Assembly (NCBI RefSeq): GCF_030269925.1
Contig: NC_085116.1
Span: 8,742,001 to 8,806,000, forward strand
Source of the DNA: Bombyx mori
Taxonomy: Eukaryota > Arthropoda > Insecta > Lepidoptera > Bombycidae
Direction of reading: 5' to 3'
Length of the DNA stretch: 64,000 nucleotides
The translations under genes were made by a program, and so were the position numbers. Below, piece by piece: positions 50,475 to 62,548 of the stretch (position 1 is its first letter; each line of letters starts with the position of its first letter). The notes beneath the pieces were generated by a model that saw nothing but the letters and a program-made list of their open reading frames with translations, was not told where the DNA came from and searched no databases.

Positions 50475-53400
50475 ATGGATGAAGAACTTTCAATATATTC
50501 CTTACCAGCAGAAGTAATTTCTATAATACTGAAAAATAATGATTGCCAAGAAATACTCAATTTTAGTTCCACTTGCAAACATTTTAATGAATTAGTAAAC
50601 ACTGACCAACAGTTGTGGAAAGAAAAATTGAAAGAACTGTAAGTTTTTTGTATTGATCTCATCAGTCTACCACCTGATCACTTGTTAGGGATGAATGCTT
50701 GAAAGCAATGAGTTAATTGATAAACGTTTAATATTTGTAACAATTGTACATTATTACAAAGCTACAGTAATGTTAAAGCTAAATTATGAAGATTTAGTAA
50801 GTTCATTTTATAATATTGTTATGAAGCTAGCAAAATAAAATGCAATTCCTGTAGCTTAACTTTAGATAGTAATTTTACTGAGAACTTGAAAGCAGAACAA
50901 TGCTGATGAACTAATCATCACTTACTGGTTCTTAATTTATGTTTCGAGTATTTCTTAATATGTATGATACTCGAATGTTTAGCACTGGTGCACTCACATT
51001 TTGTGATGTGACAATGCTGGGGCTTTAAATCTTACAATCAGGTATCATACCGAAATATGTATTTGATAAATTTTCATTAATATTTGAATGATGAAGGAAT
51101 AACATTGTGAAATGAATTTTATATAATAATGACCCTAATAACAATTTATCATTAAGAAGCTGTCTACCAATCTTGGCTTAAAATATGCTGTTAATTGTTT
51201 TTATTTCAGAATACCTGATGCAGCTTTTGTTGTAGTAGAGTCAGATTGTCATGATGGTGACTGGTTGGAAGAGATCAAAGGTTTCTACTATATAAAAAAT
51301 TATGTTTTTTCTGAATTGAAAACAATGTCACCAACACATTATTGGTAAGAAATTGGTCTAGTTATGGTAGGCAACTCTCTGTAATAGCATGTGTTATACA
51401 TATTTTTCATAAGAGAAAATTAGTACCTTTTGTTTAAGGATAAGACCTGAGAGATTTATGTTATAAGTCTATTTTATGAGGGAGTGACCCTTTGACACCT
51501 CAAAGATCCGATCCAGTAGTAGATTCATTCGTGAAGCAGCTGCCCTTGAGTTGTTAGGTGTCCTTTGGAGGCCCTCGGGCAGCTGTTAGCAAATCTTACC
51601 CCTCCTGGCTGAGCCTCGCCCACCTGTCCTGGTGAAACTGGAGAGGCCTCTGGGCCACCAGTAATATCTCAAACATAGAAAAAACCTCAAAGATTTTGCC
51701 TGAGCTCTCATAAACATTAATGCTGATAAAATATATTTATTGATGTCTAGTTCTGAATTGTTTTTACAATAATTCTAACCAAATATAACTTATCACTATT
51801 TTGTATCAAAAACATAAAGAAGTTTACAGCTTATAACAAAAAACAAGTAGCATATTCCAGAAGTCACATTTTACATTATGTAAAGTTTTATTTATGACAA
51901 GTACTCAAACAAAATTACATGCATATTTTTTTTTTTTTTTTCTTATTTGGTTGGACAAGCTCACAGCCCACCTGGTGTTAAGTGTTGGTGGTGGTACTGA
52001 AGCCCATAGACATCTACAACGGTAATGCCGCCACCCACCTTGAGATATGAGCTCTAAGGTCTCCGTATAGTTAGAAATAGGAAGGGTGATGATACTTACC
52101 CATGCGAACTCACAAGAAGTCGTACCACCAGTAATAAAATGATAATGATTTTCAGCAAACGGGATGATTTAACAAAGCAGGATGTCAGAGATTTCTTTAA
52201 TGTTGCAATTTCAACTAAAATGAGTCTGGCCTATGCTATCAACATTCTTCAAGATTTTATAAAAATAACTAGTGAACTGGCAGATGCATATGCATGCAAA
52301 AAGTAAGTTAAATATTTTACATATATTAACAATATATATGTATAATAAAACCCCTAGTACCCCAGAACATAGGCCAAACATTTTTAGTATTATTTTCTGT
52401 AATATTCATGTATAGGTCAAATCTGTTTGCTGGTTCGTGTACATCTCTGCTATTACCAAATGGATTCAAATGTTGCTTTCACAGCACAGATTACTTAAGA
52501 GCAGAAAATACATACACAAAATCTGATATCCTGGTTTAAAGTTTTTTTCTTTCTTTTATATTGTTAGACATCACGAGCTACATGGGAAATAATAAGATTG
52601 ATACGAAAAAAAACTTTGTTATATTTTTACATACATACTACTGAACCGATTTTGACAAAAATCAGTATGAAAACAGTATCAACCCTACCCAAACCTACCC
52701 AAGAATATAGCTACCTTTTAACCCACTGATTAGCACAGGACTCTCCCCACGTTCTATAAAGTGCAGTCCCCCATGAGGCAGTGTATTATACTAGCATAAT
52801 AATAATTGAAATGTTACCCTTCTAACAATTAAACAATTGCCAAAATAGTGTTCATACTGTCACATTTACATTGTTGATACAGCATGCAACAATAAAATTG
52901 ACAATAACCACCCTGAATTAAGGACCTATCAAATACAAATCTTTCTTTTCAGACCATTTACTTTGACTGAAATGCATTATGCCAGAATTTTGCTTCGCCA
53001 TTTAATACATCCGTTCATAACTTCTAAATGGGTGCAGCTAGAAAAAAAAGATCAATTAGATCCAGAATTTGTTCTAAACTTTTTCGTCCAGTGGGTTGAT
53101 ATTGATAAAATGCATTCTGATGAAGATTTCGCAGAGAAGGTAGACTTCTATATTGTTACATTTTAAGTATAGATTTTGTGACTTATGTGGATAATATATT
53201 TTAACTTCTTGAAAAAAGTCTAGATAAAGAGCCCTATGTCCAAATACAGGCCACACCATCATAATGATTTTGCAAATTTACGCTTGTATTCTATGTAAAT
53301 ATATTATAGTAAAACCAGACGTGAAGTAGAAATATATTAATTGTCTATTTCAAACAACAGATTCAAGCGCTCGTTGATAAAGTTGAAGCTATTCTGTCAG

Positions 53401-56400
53401 ATAAGAAATATTCAAAATCTGATTCAACACAATGGAAGACTCTAACTGCCCAAGAAAAATGTTCGCAAGGTCTCCTTACTGAGCGACAAGTACTGGCTGC
53501 TGTGTCTTACGTCATCTATGGACAGGAATGTATACAAGTTTCCGCGACTGCTAATTTGGACACATTGGATATCACTAAGGTACATATTCAGACTTCTATT
53601 TGTAAGTTCTGATTTCATTTAATATTCTACTGGGTGTCACGGGAAGAGGATATCAAGCCGAAACAGTGTAGTTAACATTACTGTTGTATACAGTTAAAGA
53701 AGAACCTCCACAATTTACAACAAATTATAAGACAAGTTAACAGACTGAATATCCAATTGTCTTAAATGTCACTATTACTGTAACGACAAAGTTCATTATA
53801 ATTTATTTATTTATTACGTTGATGGGAGAAGTAACTGACGACCCATCTGGTTAGTAGACCCTATAGACATCTACCCTGAGCCATGAGGGTGAAGTCTCAA
53901 TTATATTGTATAACAACTATCCCCCCCTTTTACGACACTCACGGGAAGACATGAGATAGTGCTTGCAGACTGACAACACAAAACCAAATAGGATCACTAG
54001 TGCTATTTTCAATAAAGCCCACGCACAGCGACTGCGGCTGGTCACCCCTAAATCTTATTCTAATATTATAATTATGAACTCTTATTTACTTCTTCTATAT
54101 TAGTTAAAGAGAAACCCACTCACCCTTTTACAGTCGTCGTGGCCTAAAGGATAAGACGTCTAGTGCCTTCGCATCTAGCGATGTACCGGTGTTCGAATCC
54201 CGCAGGCGGGTACCAATTTTTTTTATGAAACGCGTACTTGACAATCGATCACGATTGACTTCCACGGTGACATCACTATGAGTCTCTTCAGGTTGTCAGA
54301 AGGTTTTCTTGCTATATGACCAAAATATTGGAACACTGTATAGGTACTGTATAGTGGAAAGCCTCTGGTCAACCTTTAGCTCGTTGAGAATGGAAGCGTT
54401 CGTCCGGAAGGCCGTCCAAGTCCAAGTATATAATTATCTAAAATAGCTACCACAGTGCCCACGCTATCGAGTCGAATGAGTGTTCCAATGATTCAACTTT
54501 TTTGGCCAAAAACGTCAAAATCTTGGAATAATTTATTCATTGCATTCAAGTGCTCTTTAATCGGAAGCTAATATGCCAAATTAAGTTTTTTGTTTATTTA
54601 TTTCTTTGAATCAATCATTTCAATTAAACTGACAATATAAAGAAATTTCAACATGAAATAAATACTCTGTATCCATTATTGCCTGCCTTTATACGTATAA
54701 TAAATATTTGCAGATCTTACTAAATAAACGCGGGAGCGTTTTAGCCGTGGCGTGCATCTATCACGCAGTAGCGAAGCGCTGCGGCGTCGCTTGCGATGTG
54801 GTTGCGTTTCCGAATCATTTCTTCCTGGAGTGGCGCGACACTGATGGACAAGAATATAAAGTGGACCTCGAAAATGGGGAGTTAAAGTCGAAGAGGCGCT
54901 GCCCGTTTTCAGCGAGTCCAACAAACCAGAAAAATATACGCAGATACTGTCCAGAGAAGTTGTTGCAGCAAATACTCTCTTCGTATCTCAATTCAATGGG
55001 GGTACACGACAACTGGTGCGTTTGGTTTAATTTAAATTAATTAATGAAAATAATTAATTAATTTAATGAATTAACTAATCTAGTTAATTAATGAATTACT
55101 AATTTATAATGAGCTATTTAATTAGTTAATTAATTTAAATAATTAAATTAATTAATTTTTAACTGAAATTAATTAATTAAATTATCTATTTGTTTAGGAA
55201 ATTACTGCCGCCATTGTATATTATTTATGTGTATATCTTCATTGTTTGAATTATCGTTATAATTATTTCAGCCACCGGATGTCTATTCCTCAACATCGAC
55301 TTACCCCTTAGATTTCCGAAGCGACAGGTCGGAGGAGTCTGTGTCCGGTTTATTGCTACGACTTTGATCAAGGCGTTAGAGCTCCGCGCTGATCTCATAC
55401 TGCGCTTGCCGATTCATTACTTATATACTAGAATGTTTCTGCACCAAAAACCCTCACTGGTGTGCGCTATGCCGTCACTTGAGTTCTTCTACTTAACTTA
55501 CCATTCTTTTATTAAACAATATGACATAAGTAAGTAAGCATACCGCTAAAACTCGTGTGACGGTATTATTGTCAATCCTCTGGCTTAGAGGCTACAAGTC
55601 ATTACTAATGATAAAGCACGCTGATTTCTTTTTTAAACACGGATATAAATACTAGTACGTATTTAGGAACTTGCCCTGTTATCAAATAATATTTTTGTAA
55701 ATCATACCCGTTTTGCACACAACTATTTCCAAATAAAAATTATATTTCCTAAAAATAATATTTCCGCAACTACTTAAAAAAATATATATTATATAATAAT
55801 AAAAAAAATGTCGGTTCAATACAATTATTCGACAAAATCTTATTCACAATTTAAAACGAATTGTATTTTAATATTTAAGAATCGGTTTCAGTTTTAACAT
55901 AGTGATCGTTTTGCAGGACCACACAGAACAGTCTGCGTCTAGTGGACCTGCTCAACCCGTCCCAGAACCTCGACAACGTGAACCAGAGTCACTTAAGTTA
56001 CTTGCGCAATGAAGTTGACTTAGCAAATTATCCTGAACTAAGCTACAATGCCGTGAGTAAACAATTTGTTCATTTCGTTTTGAAGTCGTCGTGGCCTAAA
56101 GGATAAGACGTCCGGTGCATTCGTATGTAGCGATGCACCAGTGTTCGATTCCCGCAGGCGGGTACCAATTTTTCTAATGAAATACGTACTCAACAAATTT
56201 TAATGTTCACGATTGACTTCCACGGTGAAGGAATAACATCGTGTAATAAAAATCAAAACCCGCAAAAATTATAATTTGCGTAATCACTGGTGGTAGGACC
56301 TCTTGGGAGTCCGCACGGGTAGGTACCACCACCCCGCCTATTTCCGCCGTGAAGCAGTAATACGTTTCGGTTCGAAGGTGGGGCAGCCGTTGTAACTATA

Positions 56401-59369
56401 CTGAGACCTTAGAACTTATATCTCGAGGTGGGTGGCGCATTTACGTTGTAGATGTCTATGGGCTCCAGTAACCACTTAACACCAGGTGGGCTGTGAGCTC
56501 GTCCACCCATCTGAGCAATAAAAATAAATAAAAAACATACTTCTAGAATCTTCTAGATTAACCTTTAAATCTCGTTACAGCTTCACTGTTCTCACGCGCG
56601 ATTATTATCGTCCCTGTCGTATTTGGCTAATACCATCCACATAACGGCCTCCGATAGATATGTAAGTACATGCCGATTTAATATTAGTAATTAATTTATA
56701 TTATATTGTATTTTTTTTATTTACCTACCTATTCGCTGGTAGCCTGAGTGGTTATTTAAGTAAGCTACGCCCGAATGGGTTGTTGATTATATTAAAACAT
56801 ACTCATCAAAACTTTTACAAACTGTTTAGTTTCCGCAATGTAATAAGTTAGGTTTTTTTTTGTTCTTAATGTAGAGATGGGTGAAAAACGAAGGCTACGG
56901 AGGTTTGGTGTTAAGTTATAGGGGCCACACGCACCACAACACTAATACCTAGTCCACCTTGAAACATTGTTAAATGGCTGCCCCACCCTTCAAACCGGAA
57001 CGCGTTATCGCTTTTCAGTAGAAATAACCAGAATGCTTGTACCAGTTGTACCAAGGTTTCTGTGTAAATCATCCTTTAAAATATTGCTTTCTTCACACTG
57101 ATTCACATTTAAAAACTAGTACAACTATGTTATTTTTCTAGATGTTTCCTCATGTTGTTGTTAAGAAACGAAACAGTTACATTAAATATGCAGTTGGTAT
57201 GATATGCACTCACAAGAAACATAAATATACGGGAATAATCCGCGGCTGGGATCTCATTTGGGCAGCAGACTGGAAAGAGCACGGCGAGGCCCTAAACAGA
57301 TTAGAATTTGGACACAATCAGCCATTCTACTACCTCATCATTGCTAATCAATCCAGCAGATATGTGGCCCAAGGTAATAATTATATTAAAGGGTGTTTGT
57401 TTATGCATTAATTATGATGAAATGTTCCCAAAATTTTCAAAAAAAGCTGTCGGTACCGTAAAATGGGGCGATTAGGGACAAATTCCAACTTTATGAGCAA
57501 TTTTAAGGTAGTTGTTGATGTATATAATGCTATATCAGGATCAAAATGATTGAGTCTTGGGAGCATCTTTGTTGTCTAATTTAAAATTATGCAACTAGCA
57601 TTCCAGTTTAAGCAAAAAATGCAAAAATAGGTGTAATCCCTATTTACCCGAAAATTGCGGTTAATTGGGACGAAATAAGAAATTTGCTAGGGTTGGCACT
57701 ACTTTTATTTTTATATATAGTTTTAATTTATTTATTTATTTAGTTGCACCAACAAAGTGATCATCAATAAAAAAAATTGAAAAACTGACAAAAGTACATG
57801 GCAGACATCACCTCAATTATAGGTGCAATCGACAGTGCTGATATTTCTATCTGGGTTGAGAGATTAGGTGTATCGGTTATTCCATGGATTAATCAGATGA
57901 ATACCCCCACTCTAAACAAATATTAAATATTTTATTATGTATTACTTAGACATTTTTGTCCACCTTGAGATTTCATTGATCTTGTTACATGTCTCGACTT
58001 ACTTATATTAAATTGCTTATCTATTTCAACTTAAGACTTATTCCCAATTTCGCTTCGAATAAACCAGATTTTTACCAACAAATTAAAAAAATATTGTTAT
58101 AACTATATAGACAACCCTACAAACCTGTACCTATTTATACTTAAGTCGTTTCCATTTCACGTATTCTCATCCCAATTGACCCCTTTTTCGTTGTTATTAA
58201 TACCTAAGACGTCCCCAATATCCCCAAAAACAACAGATTTTTACATGTATTTTTATTTAATCAAATACATTAAAACCAATAACAACTGAGACTTACCTTT
58301 AATATATATGCTGGTTCAAACACTAAATAACGTTTATAAATCATAGTCGTCTTCTATTATTATCAAATAAATAAAAGAGAGCAAAGTTTCTAGCACTAAA
58401 ACAATTACCACCACAGGAAGTTAATTTGAAACGCGATTTTTTATAAGTTAGCAGCTATTATCATGCATATTCAGAGTTGTTTTGTGAACTTTCAACATTC
58501 TACTATTAAACTACAAAAAATGGAAGATTTTGCAACGAATATAAAACTTATATTGAGCGTCGAAAGATTTTCCCGGTTTTTTCCCGATTCGCCTCTCAAT
58601 CCCTAATCGCCCCATTTTACCGGTACCGTAAGTATTCATTACCTGGTCGAGTCAACGAGCTCTAGCGATAATATCTAAAATTTACTATTGTAAAAAGAGG
58701 GTAAACATTGGTCTGCTAGCATCTCTTCTGTCTACACGTGATCATCGCGCCCAAATATCGGGAAATTCACAGTAACTCGTTAAATAATAATCCAATAAAA
58801 TTAATATACCATACTAGCTGACCCGGCAGACTTCGTAGTCCCTCGATCGATAGATAAAATATCTAAGCTTTTGTATAAAATAAACTTAAAACAAACAAAA
58901 GGAATCCGTCCGACGGGGGACACATCAAAGGAAAAACAAAATTGTTATTTTTATTTAATTCAGAGCATTTTCATAATTATCTACCTTTTAAACCTGGTCT
59001 TCTACAAATAATTCAAGACCAAAATTAACCAAATCGGTCCAGCCGTTTTCGAGTTTTAGCGAGACTAACGAAAAGCAATTCATTTTTATATATATAGATA
59101 TTAAATTCATAAGGAAAATCAGAAGGTTTAAAGCAATAATATATTTTTTAGAAAACCTCTCGGCGTTGACTGTTCCTCCGCGGATGCCGCATTTAGAAGA
59201 TTTGATCGCGCGAGAGTTCACACATTTCAATGGTTACGCTTACGAACCGAACGACGAGAAACGAATGGAGTATCCAGACGATATGCACATTAGCAATATG
59301 TTTCGGAGTTGCGTTGAAGTTAGATACGGAGAGCCGAATCAGGACAAGAAGAAACTTGTACAATATTAA
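50475..59369 (+). CDS. FBXO21: F-box only protein 21 homologue (F-box, SirB1-like, YccV-like), complete
   Basis: Ten exons: 50475-50638, 51210-51344, 52156-52302, 52953-53139, 53361-53579, 54714-55015, 55917-56052, 56581-56661, 57142-57373 and 59152-59369. All phases agree, giving 606 aa, close to vertebrate FBXO21. Exon 1 holds the F-box (LPAEVISIILKNNDCQEILN), which docks to SKP1. Exons 5-6 hold the transglutaminase/SirB1-like domain (NKRGSVLAVACIYHAVAKRC, VVAFPNHFFLEWRD). Exon 9 is the YccV-like domain (MFPHVVVKKRNSYIKYAVGM, IRGWDLIWAADWKEHG). Known role: substrate receptor of an SCF ubiquitin ligase. Introns carry several Bm1 pieces, a LINE fragment, the second GGTACC-ended DNA element and a Helitron-like element. 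Confidence 0.95.
51505..51690 (+). mobile_element. Jockey-like LINE, last 185 bp, in FBXO21 intron 2
   Basis: GATCCGATCCAGTAGTAGAT through CACCTGTCCTGGTGAAACTG and CACCAGTAA repeats the 3' UTR at 3640-3815, ending in a short A-rich tail. A very short 5'-truncated insertion. Confidence 0.85.
51925..52137 (-). repeat. Bm1 SINE, antisense, next to the FBXO21 exon 3 acceptor
   Basis: The poly(T) at about 51928-51941 is followed by reversed Bm1 down to CGTACCACCAGTAAT. Only about 18 nt separate it from the CAG acceptor at 52153-52155, so SINE sequence probably supplies the branch-point region of this intron. Confidence 0.85.
53810..53950 (-). repeat. decayed antisense Bm1 in FBXO21 intron 5
   Basis: Recognisable only through ACCCATCTGG, CCTATAGACATCTACC and the order of the surrounding blocks. 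Confidence 0.5.
54133..54290 (+). repeat. Bm1 SINE head only
   Basis: The tRNA-like region (GTCGTCGTGGCCTAAAGGAT, B box GTTCGAATCCC) and the following GATTGACTTCCACGGTGA segment, ending before the rest of Bm1. Confidence 0.8.
55027..55185. repeat. TTAATTAA-rich low-complexity tract
   Basis: About 160 bp made almost entirely of TTAA/AATTAATT words, starting 11 nt after the end of FBXO21 exon 6. Self-complementary throughout. Confidence 0.85.
56087..56535 (+). repeat. Bm1 SINE, full length, in FBXO21 intron 7
   Basis: Complete head (AGTCGTCGTGGCCTAAAGGA), body and CAATAAAAATAAATAAAAAA tail. It ends about 45 nt before exon 8. Confidence 0.9.
56876..57060 (-). repeat. decayed antisense Bm1 in FBXO21 intron 8
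   Basis: GATGGGTG..., TTTGGTGTTAAGTTA and GGCTGCCCCACCCTTCAAAC appear in Bm1 antisense order, with many substitutions. Confidence 0.6.
57452..58627 (-). mobile_element. inverted-repeat DNA element, uninterrupted copy, in FBXO21 intron 9
   Basis: 1,176 bp from GGTACCGTAAAATGGGGCGA to TCGCCCCATTTTACCGGTACC. It is nearly identical to the split copy at 19775-32378 but in reverse orientation, and it shows that copy's empty LINE B target (GTAGTTGTTGATG context) unbroken. No transposase frame; probably non-autonomous. A TA duplication is not evident here, so the exact ends are uncertain by a few bases. Confidence 0.85.
58814..59098 (-). mobile_element. Helitron-like element just upstream of FBXO21 exon 10
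   Basis: On the minus strand it begins TCTATATATATAAAAATGAA and ends GCCGGGTCAGCTAG, with host A before and T after. These are Helitron hallmarks. 285 bp, non-coding. It ends 53 nt before the exon. Confidence 0.7.
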
Positions 59370-60350
59370 TCTTTATATTATCACTGGATATTATACCCAA
59401 CCTATATGATATATACAATATTCAATACAATTTACTGAAATATATTTGAGTTTTAATATAGCAATGTTACATATTGAAAATTATTTTAACTCTTCGGGCC
59501 GCTATTATGATACTTTGAAAAGATAAACCATATTACGCCTAACCGAAAACACAACTGGTGGTAGGACCTTGTCCGACTGGCTGGCGACCATCCCCTAACT
59601 AGAATCCGCCGCCAAATGGCCTGTGTTCCGGCGTGTGGGTTAGAAAGCCAGATCTACTCCTATCCTTTCCTTCTCCTTGTTGGGGGTAAGTCTTGGTGAT
59701 ACTTGAAAAATGCGGGACAAACGTGCTCGCGAGCCCGCGGGACGTAATTTGCTGACGGACGTTTTTTATTTATTGCCCAGTTAGGCAGATAAGCATACGG
59801 CCCACCTGATGGTGAGTGGTTACCGTCGCTCATGGACGTCAGCAATGCCAGGAACAGAGCCAAGCGGCTGCCTACCGTATAGGGAGACCTAGTGAAACGG
59901 TATCCGCCGCCGCCCGCCGGTCAGTTGGGGACCTGAACCGGGTGTCACTACTTAACTCCGCCCCGGGAAGCTGTCCCGCCAACCGGTGTAAAAAACGGTC
60001 GTGCGGTCGTCGTGCCGGAGTCGGAGACCGGAGTGGACCGGACTGGGAGCCCTTCGATCCCCTGTATTTCTTTTAAAAAGCAGGGAATACGTAAATGTTT
60101 ATATCTATGGACTCCATAAACTCCTAACACTTGGTGGGCCCTCAGCTCGTTCACACGAATAAGAATAATTCAAAACCATTCAAAAATATCCAGTATTATA
60201 GAATGTTTCCTGGAACGAAATTTTAACAGGGTGTCCTTACAAATTTTGTAAATCAGAAGGTTAATTCCATGAAATTATCTAGAGTGAAAAATTCATAAAT
60301 AGTGTTAATATCATAATTCATCGAAGTTTATTAGAAGTTTAGTAACCATT
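59370..60350. other. FBXO21 3' flank with mixed repeat debris
   Basis: The 3' UTR is followed by repeat pieces: an unassigned G+C-rich stretch at 59560-59760, a LINE 3' end at 59768-59880, further G+C-rich repeat to about 60075, and a decayed Bm1 3' end at 60075-60165. Confidence 0.55.
59768..59880 (-). mobile_element. LINE 3'-end repeat (same family as 42938 and 63010)
   Basis: ATTGCCCAGTTAGGCAGATA ... GGCTGCCTACC. The minus-strand translation includes SDGNHSPSGGPYAYLP, shared with the other two copies. Confidence 0.65.
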
Positions 60351-60711
60351 CTATCTCCCCAAACAAAGTCATGACAGTTTTTTCCCCCTGCCTATTCGCT
60401 GGTAGCCCAGGGAATTATTCCAGCTACAGATGGACGGGTAGGTGAGCTCACGGACTCAATCTAAGAGAATCTATCTCCCCAAACAAAGTCATTACAGTTT
60501 TTTCCCCCTACCGATTCGCTGGTAGCCCAGGGAAATATTCCAGCTACAGGCGGACGGGTAGGTGAGCTCACGGACTCAATCTAAGAGAATCTATCTCCCC
60601 AAACAAAGTCATTACAGTTTTTTTCCCCCTACCTATTCGCTGGTAGCCCAGGGAATTATTCCAGCTACAGGCGGACGGGTAGGTGAGCTCACGGACAGAA
60701 TCTAAGAGAAT
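60351..60711. repeat. three tandem 120-bp units
   Basis: Units start with CTATCTCCCCAAACAAAGTC at 60351, 60471 and 60591. They are nearly identical and end CGGACTCAATCTAAGAGAAT (the third has CGGACAGAATC). Each unit is the antisense terminal part of the Jockey-like LINE 3' UTR. Confidence 0.95.
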
Positions 60712-60840
60712 TTGCTTTCACTAGCCTTAGCAAGGGCAATGCTTCCCAAAATCTACTACCAAATCTGAGCAGATCCGACGAGAAGCTCAGTGGGTTGTGT
60801 TAATGGAATCCCAGAGTCCGCCTGATCTTTAGTTTGCATC
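60351..60840 (-). mobile_element. Jockey-like LINE 3' end, antisense, with triplicated terminus
   Basis: Downstream of the tandem array the antisense LINE continues (CTACTACCAAATCTGAGCAG, then GACGAGAAGCTCAGTGGG). The second arm of pseudoknot stem 2 is deleted in this copy. Confidence 0.75.
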
Positions 60841-62548
60841 AATTTTGACTGTATAACTGAAGATATCATTTTTTTTTGTTTATTAATATCAATGGGAAGT
60901 AAAATAATATTTTATAAATTATATTTTATTAGGTATCTTTTCCGTTGTAGTGCTCTCTAGTCGCTGACAATTTAAGAAACGAGATCTTGAAGTTAAATTT
61001 ATTATATACAAAGTTAATTGAGTGCTAAAATTGTTTCATAATGATGGCACTACAGCATCTTAAGAATCTGACTTGTTTTAATTTAGTTACATTCCAAGTA
61101 CCTAATTTCAATAATTCAACCAACAGAATTTAAGTACATTATATGAATACTACATATTGGTAATGCAGTAAAAGTAGAAAAGGCGTCTAGTGCTTAAATT
61201 ACACAATAAACTGTAGTTATAATCACATTCAAACATCGATTTAATTTATAATCATAAACCAAAATGAAAACGTACAAAGTAACTTTTAACATCAAATGAC
61301 AATTTGCTAAACATTATTATTATAAAGCTAAGCTGTTTTTTGGCAAAGACTTGGAAATAAACTCCTAAAAATAAAATAAAAATTTGTACCTTTTGTGTTC
61401 TCATGTAGGAATGATATTATTTACTTCAAAAATATGGGTCGCAAGAACAAAAGAGAACAAGAATCGAGATAGAAATTCTACTTCAAAGTCTCGAAAGTAA
61501 TTTATTACGCATTACAAAAATACATATTCTCGCTTTTATTAATAGCAAAAACAAGAATAGCATATTGTCTAAGTTTTTCCCCTAAACACACAAATACTAA
61601 TTTAATATTTAGAAAATAACGAACCTCGTAAATTTGAAAATTAAATTTACATAAAGCACAAAGTTTTTAAAGCTTTCTGTAACAAGAATTAGTTTTCTAA
61701 TGTTTTTTCTATCAATTTTCAATGGTTATTAAGCCTACTATATTTTGACTTTAGAAAAAACAGTAGATATTCGCAATGGCAATCGTATTTATGACAAATG
61801 TTAAATCCTCGTTGACAATATGACGCGCACGAATGACTTGCGCCCGTTTTTGTCTATTTTATTGATGATAATGATACCAATTTCGAGTGTATGTACGTGT
61901 CTTAGAAATATTAGTTTAGCGTTATGCATCGTTCACTTGGTAGTATTATAGGGTATTGGCCACCGCGTGCTCGCAGTGGACTTAGAGGAACGGTGGAGTT
62001 TATGTCAAGAGGTAGTAGGAATAGTTCCAATGCGCTCCTACCCTCATACACTAAACAATAGTTTCGAATCAAAATGCGTAAACTGAAAATTACGTAACCT
62101 AAGGATTCTTTCGTACAAACGTTCCCAGATAGTTGGGTACCTAAATAAAGAAGTTGTTCCAACATTTGCTAATCTACAATTAATGTGATAAACACTTTAA
62201 AATCTAGACCCTAAAATAAAGATTAAAAAAAAAATTGGCAGCAAAATAACGTTATCGTCGTAGTAGCGATCAATTTGAATCAATCATCTTTATATCCAGT
62301 CGAGTGAGTCGACGACATTATTAAACCTAAGAGATATGTTGAGCAGCAAGTCTGCCCTCGCATCCACTTTGTTGTGTTCGAAAGCATCATTTACCTACGT
62401 GTAATCACAATTTTAGTTTTATTAAATTTAGTATCGAATGCTAAACTATTAAAAGCAAAATAAAAATTAAAATCGGAACTCGCGTACATCGCATTACGTT
62501 GAATACAAATAACATTTGGATCAAATTTGGTTACAAAAATACAATAAA
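60841..62548. other. intergenic / long 3' flank of the J-protein gene
   Basis: A+T-rich sequence without recognised coding potential or repeat. It may include a long 3' UTR of the minus-strand gene that ends at 62549. Confidence 0.5.

Noticed and set aside
57142..57373. Bacterial gene transfer suggested by a YccV-like domain
   Set aside because: The YccV-like and SirB1-like domains are the normal architecture of animal FBXO21, and the exon is spliced in phase with its neighbours.
60351..60711. CRISPR array
   Set aside because: The units are contiguous 120-bp repeats without unique spacers, in a eukaryotic LINE 3' end.
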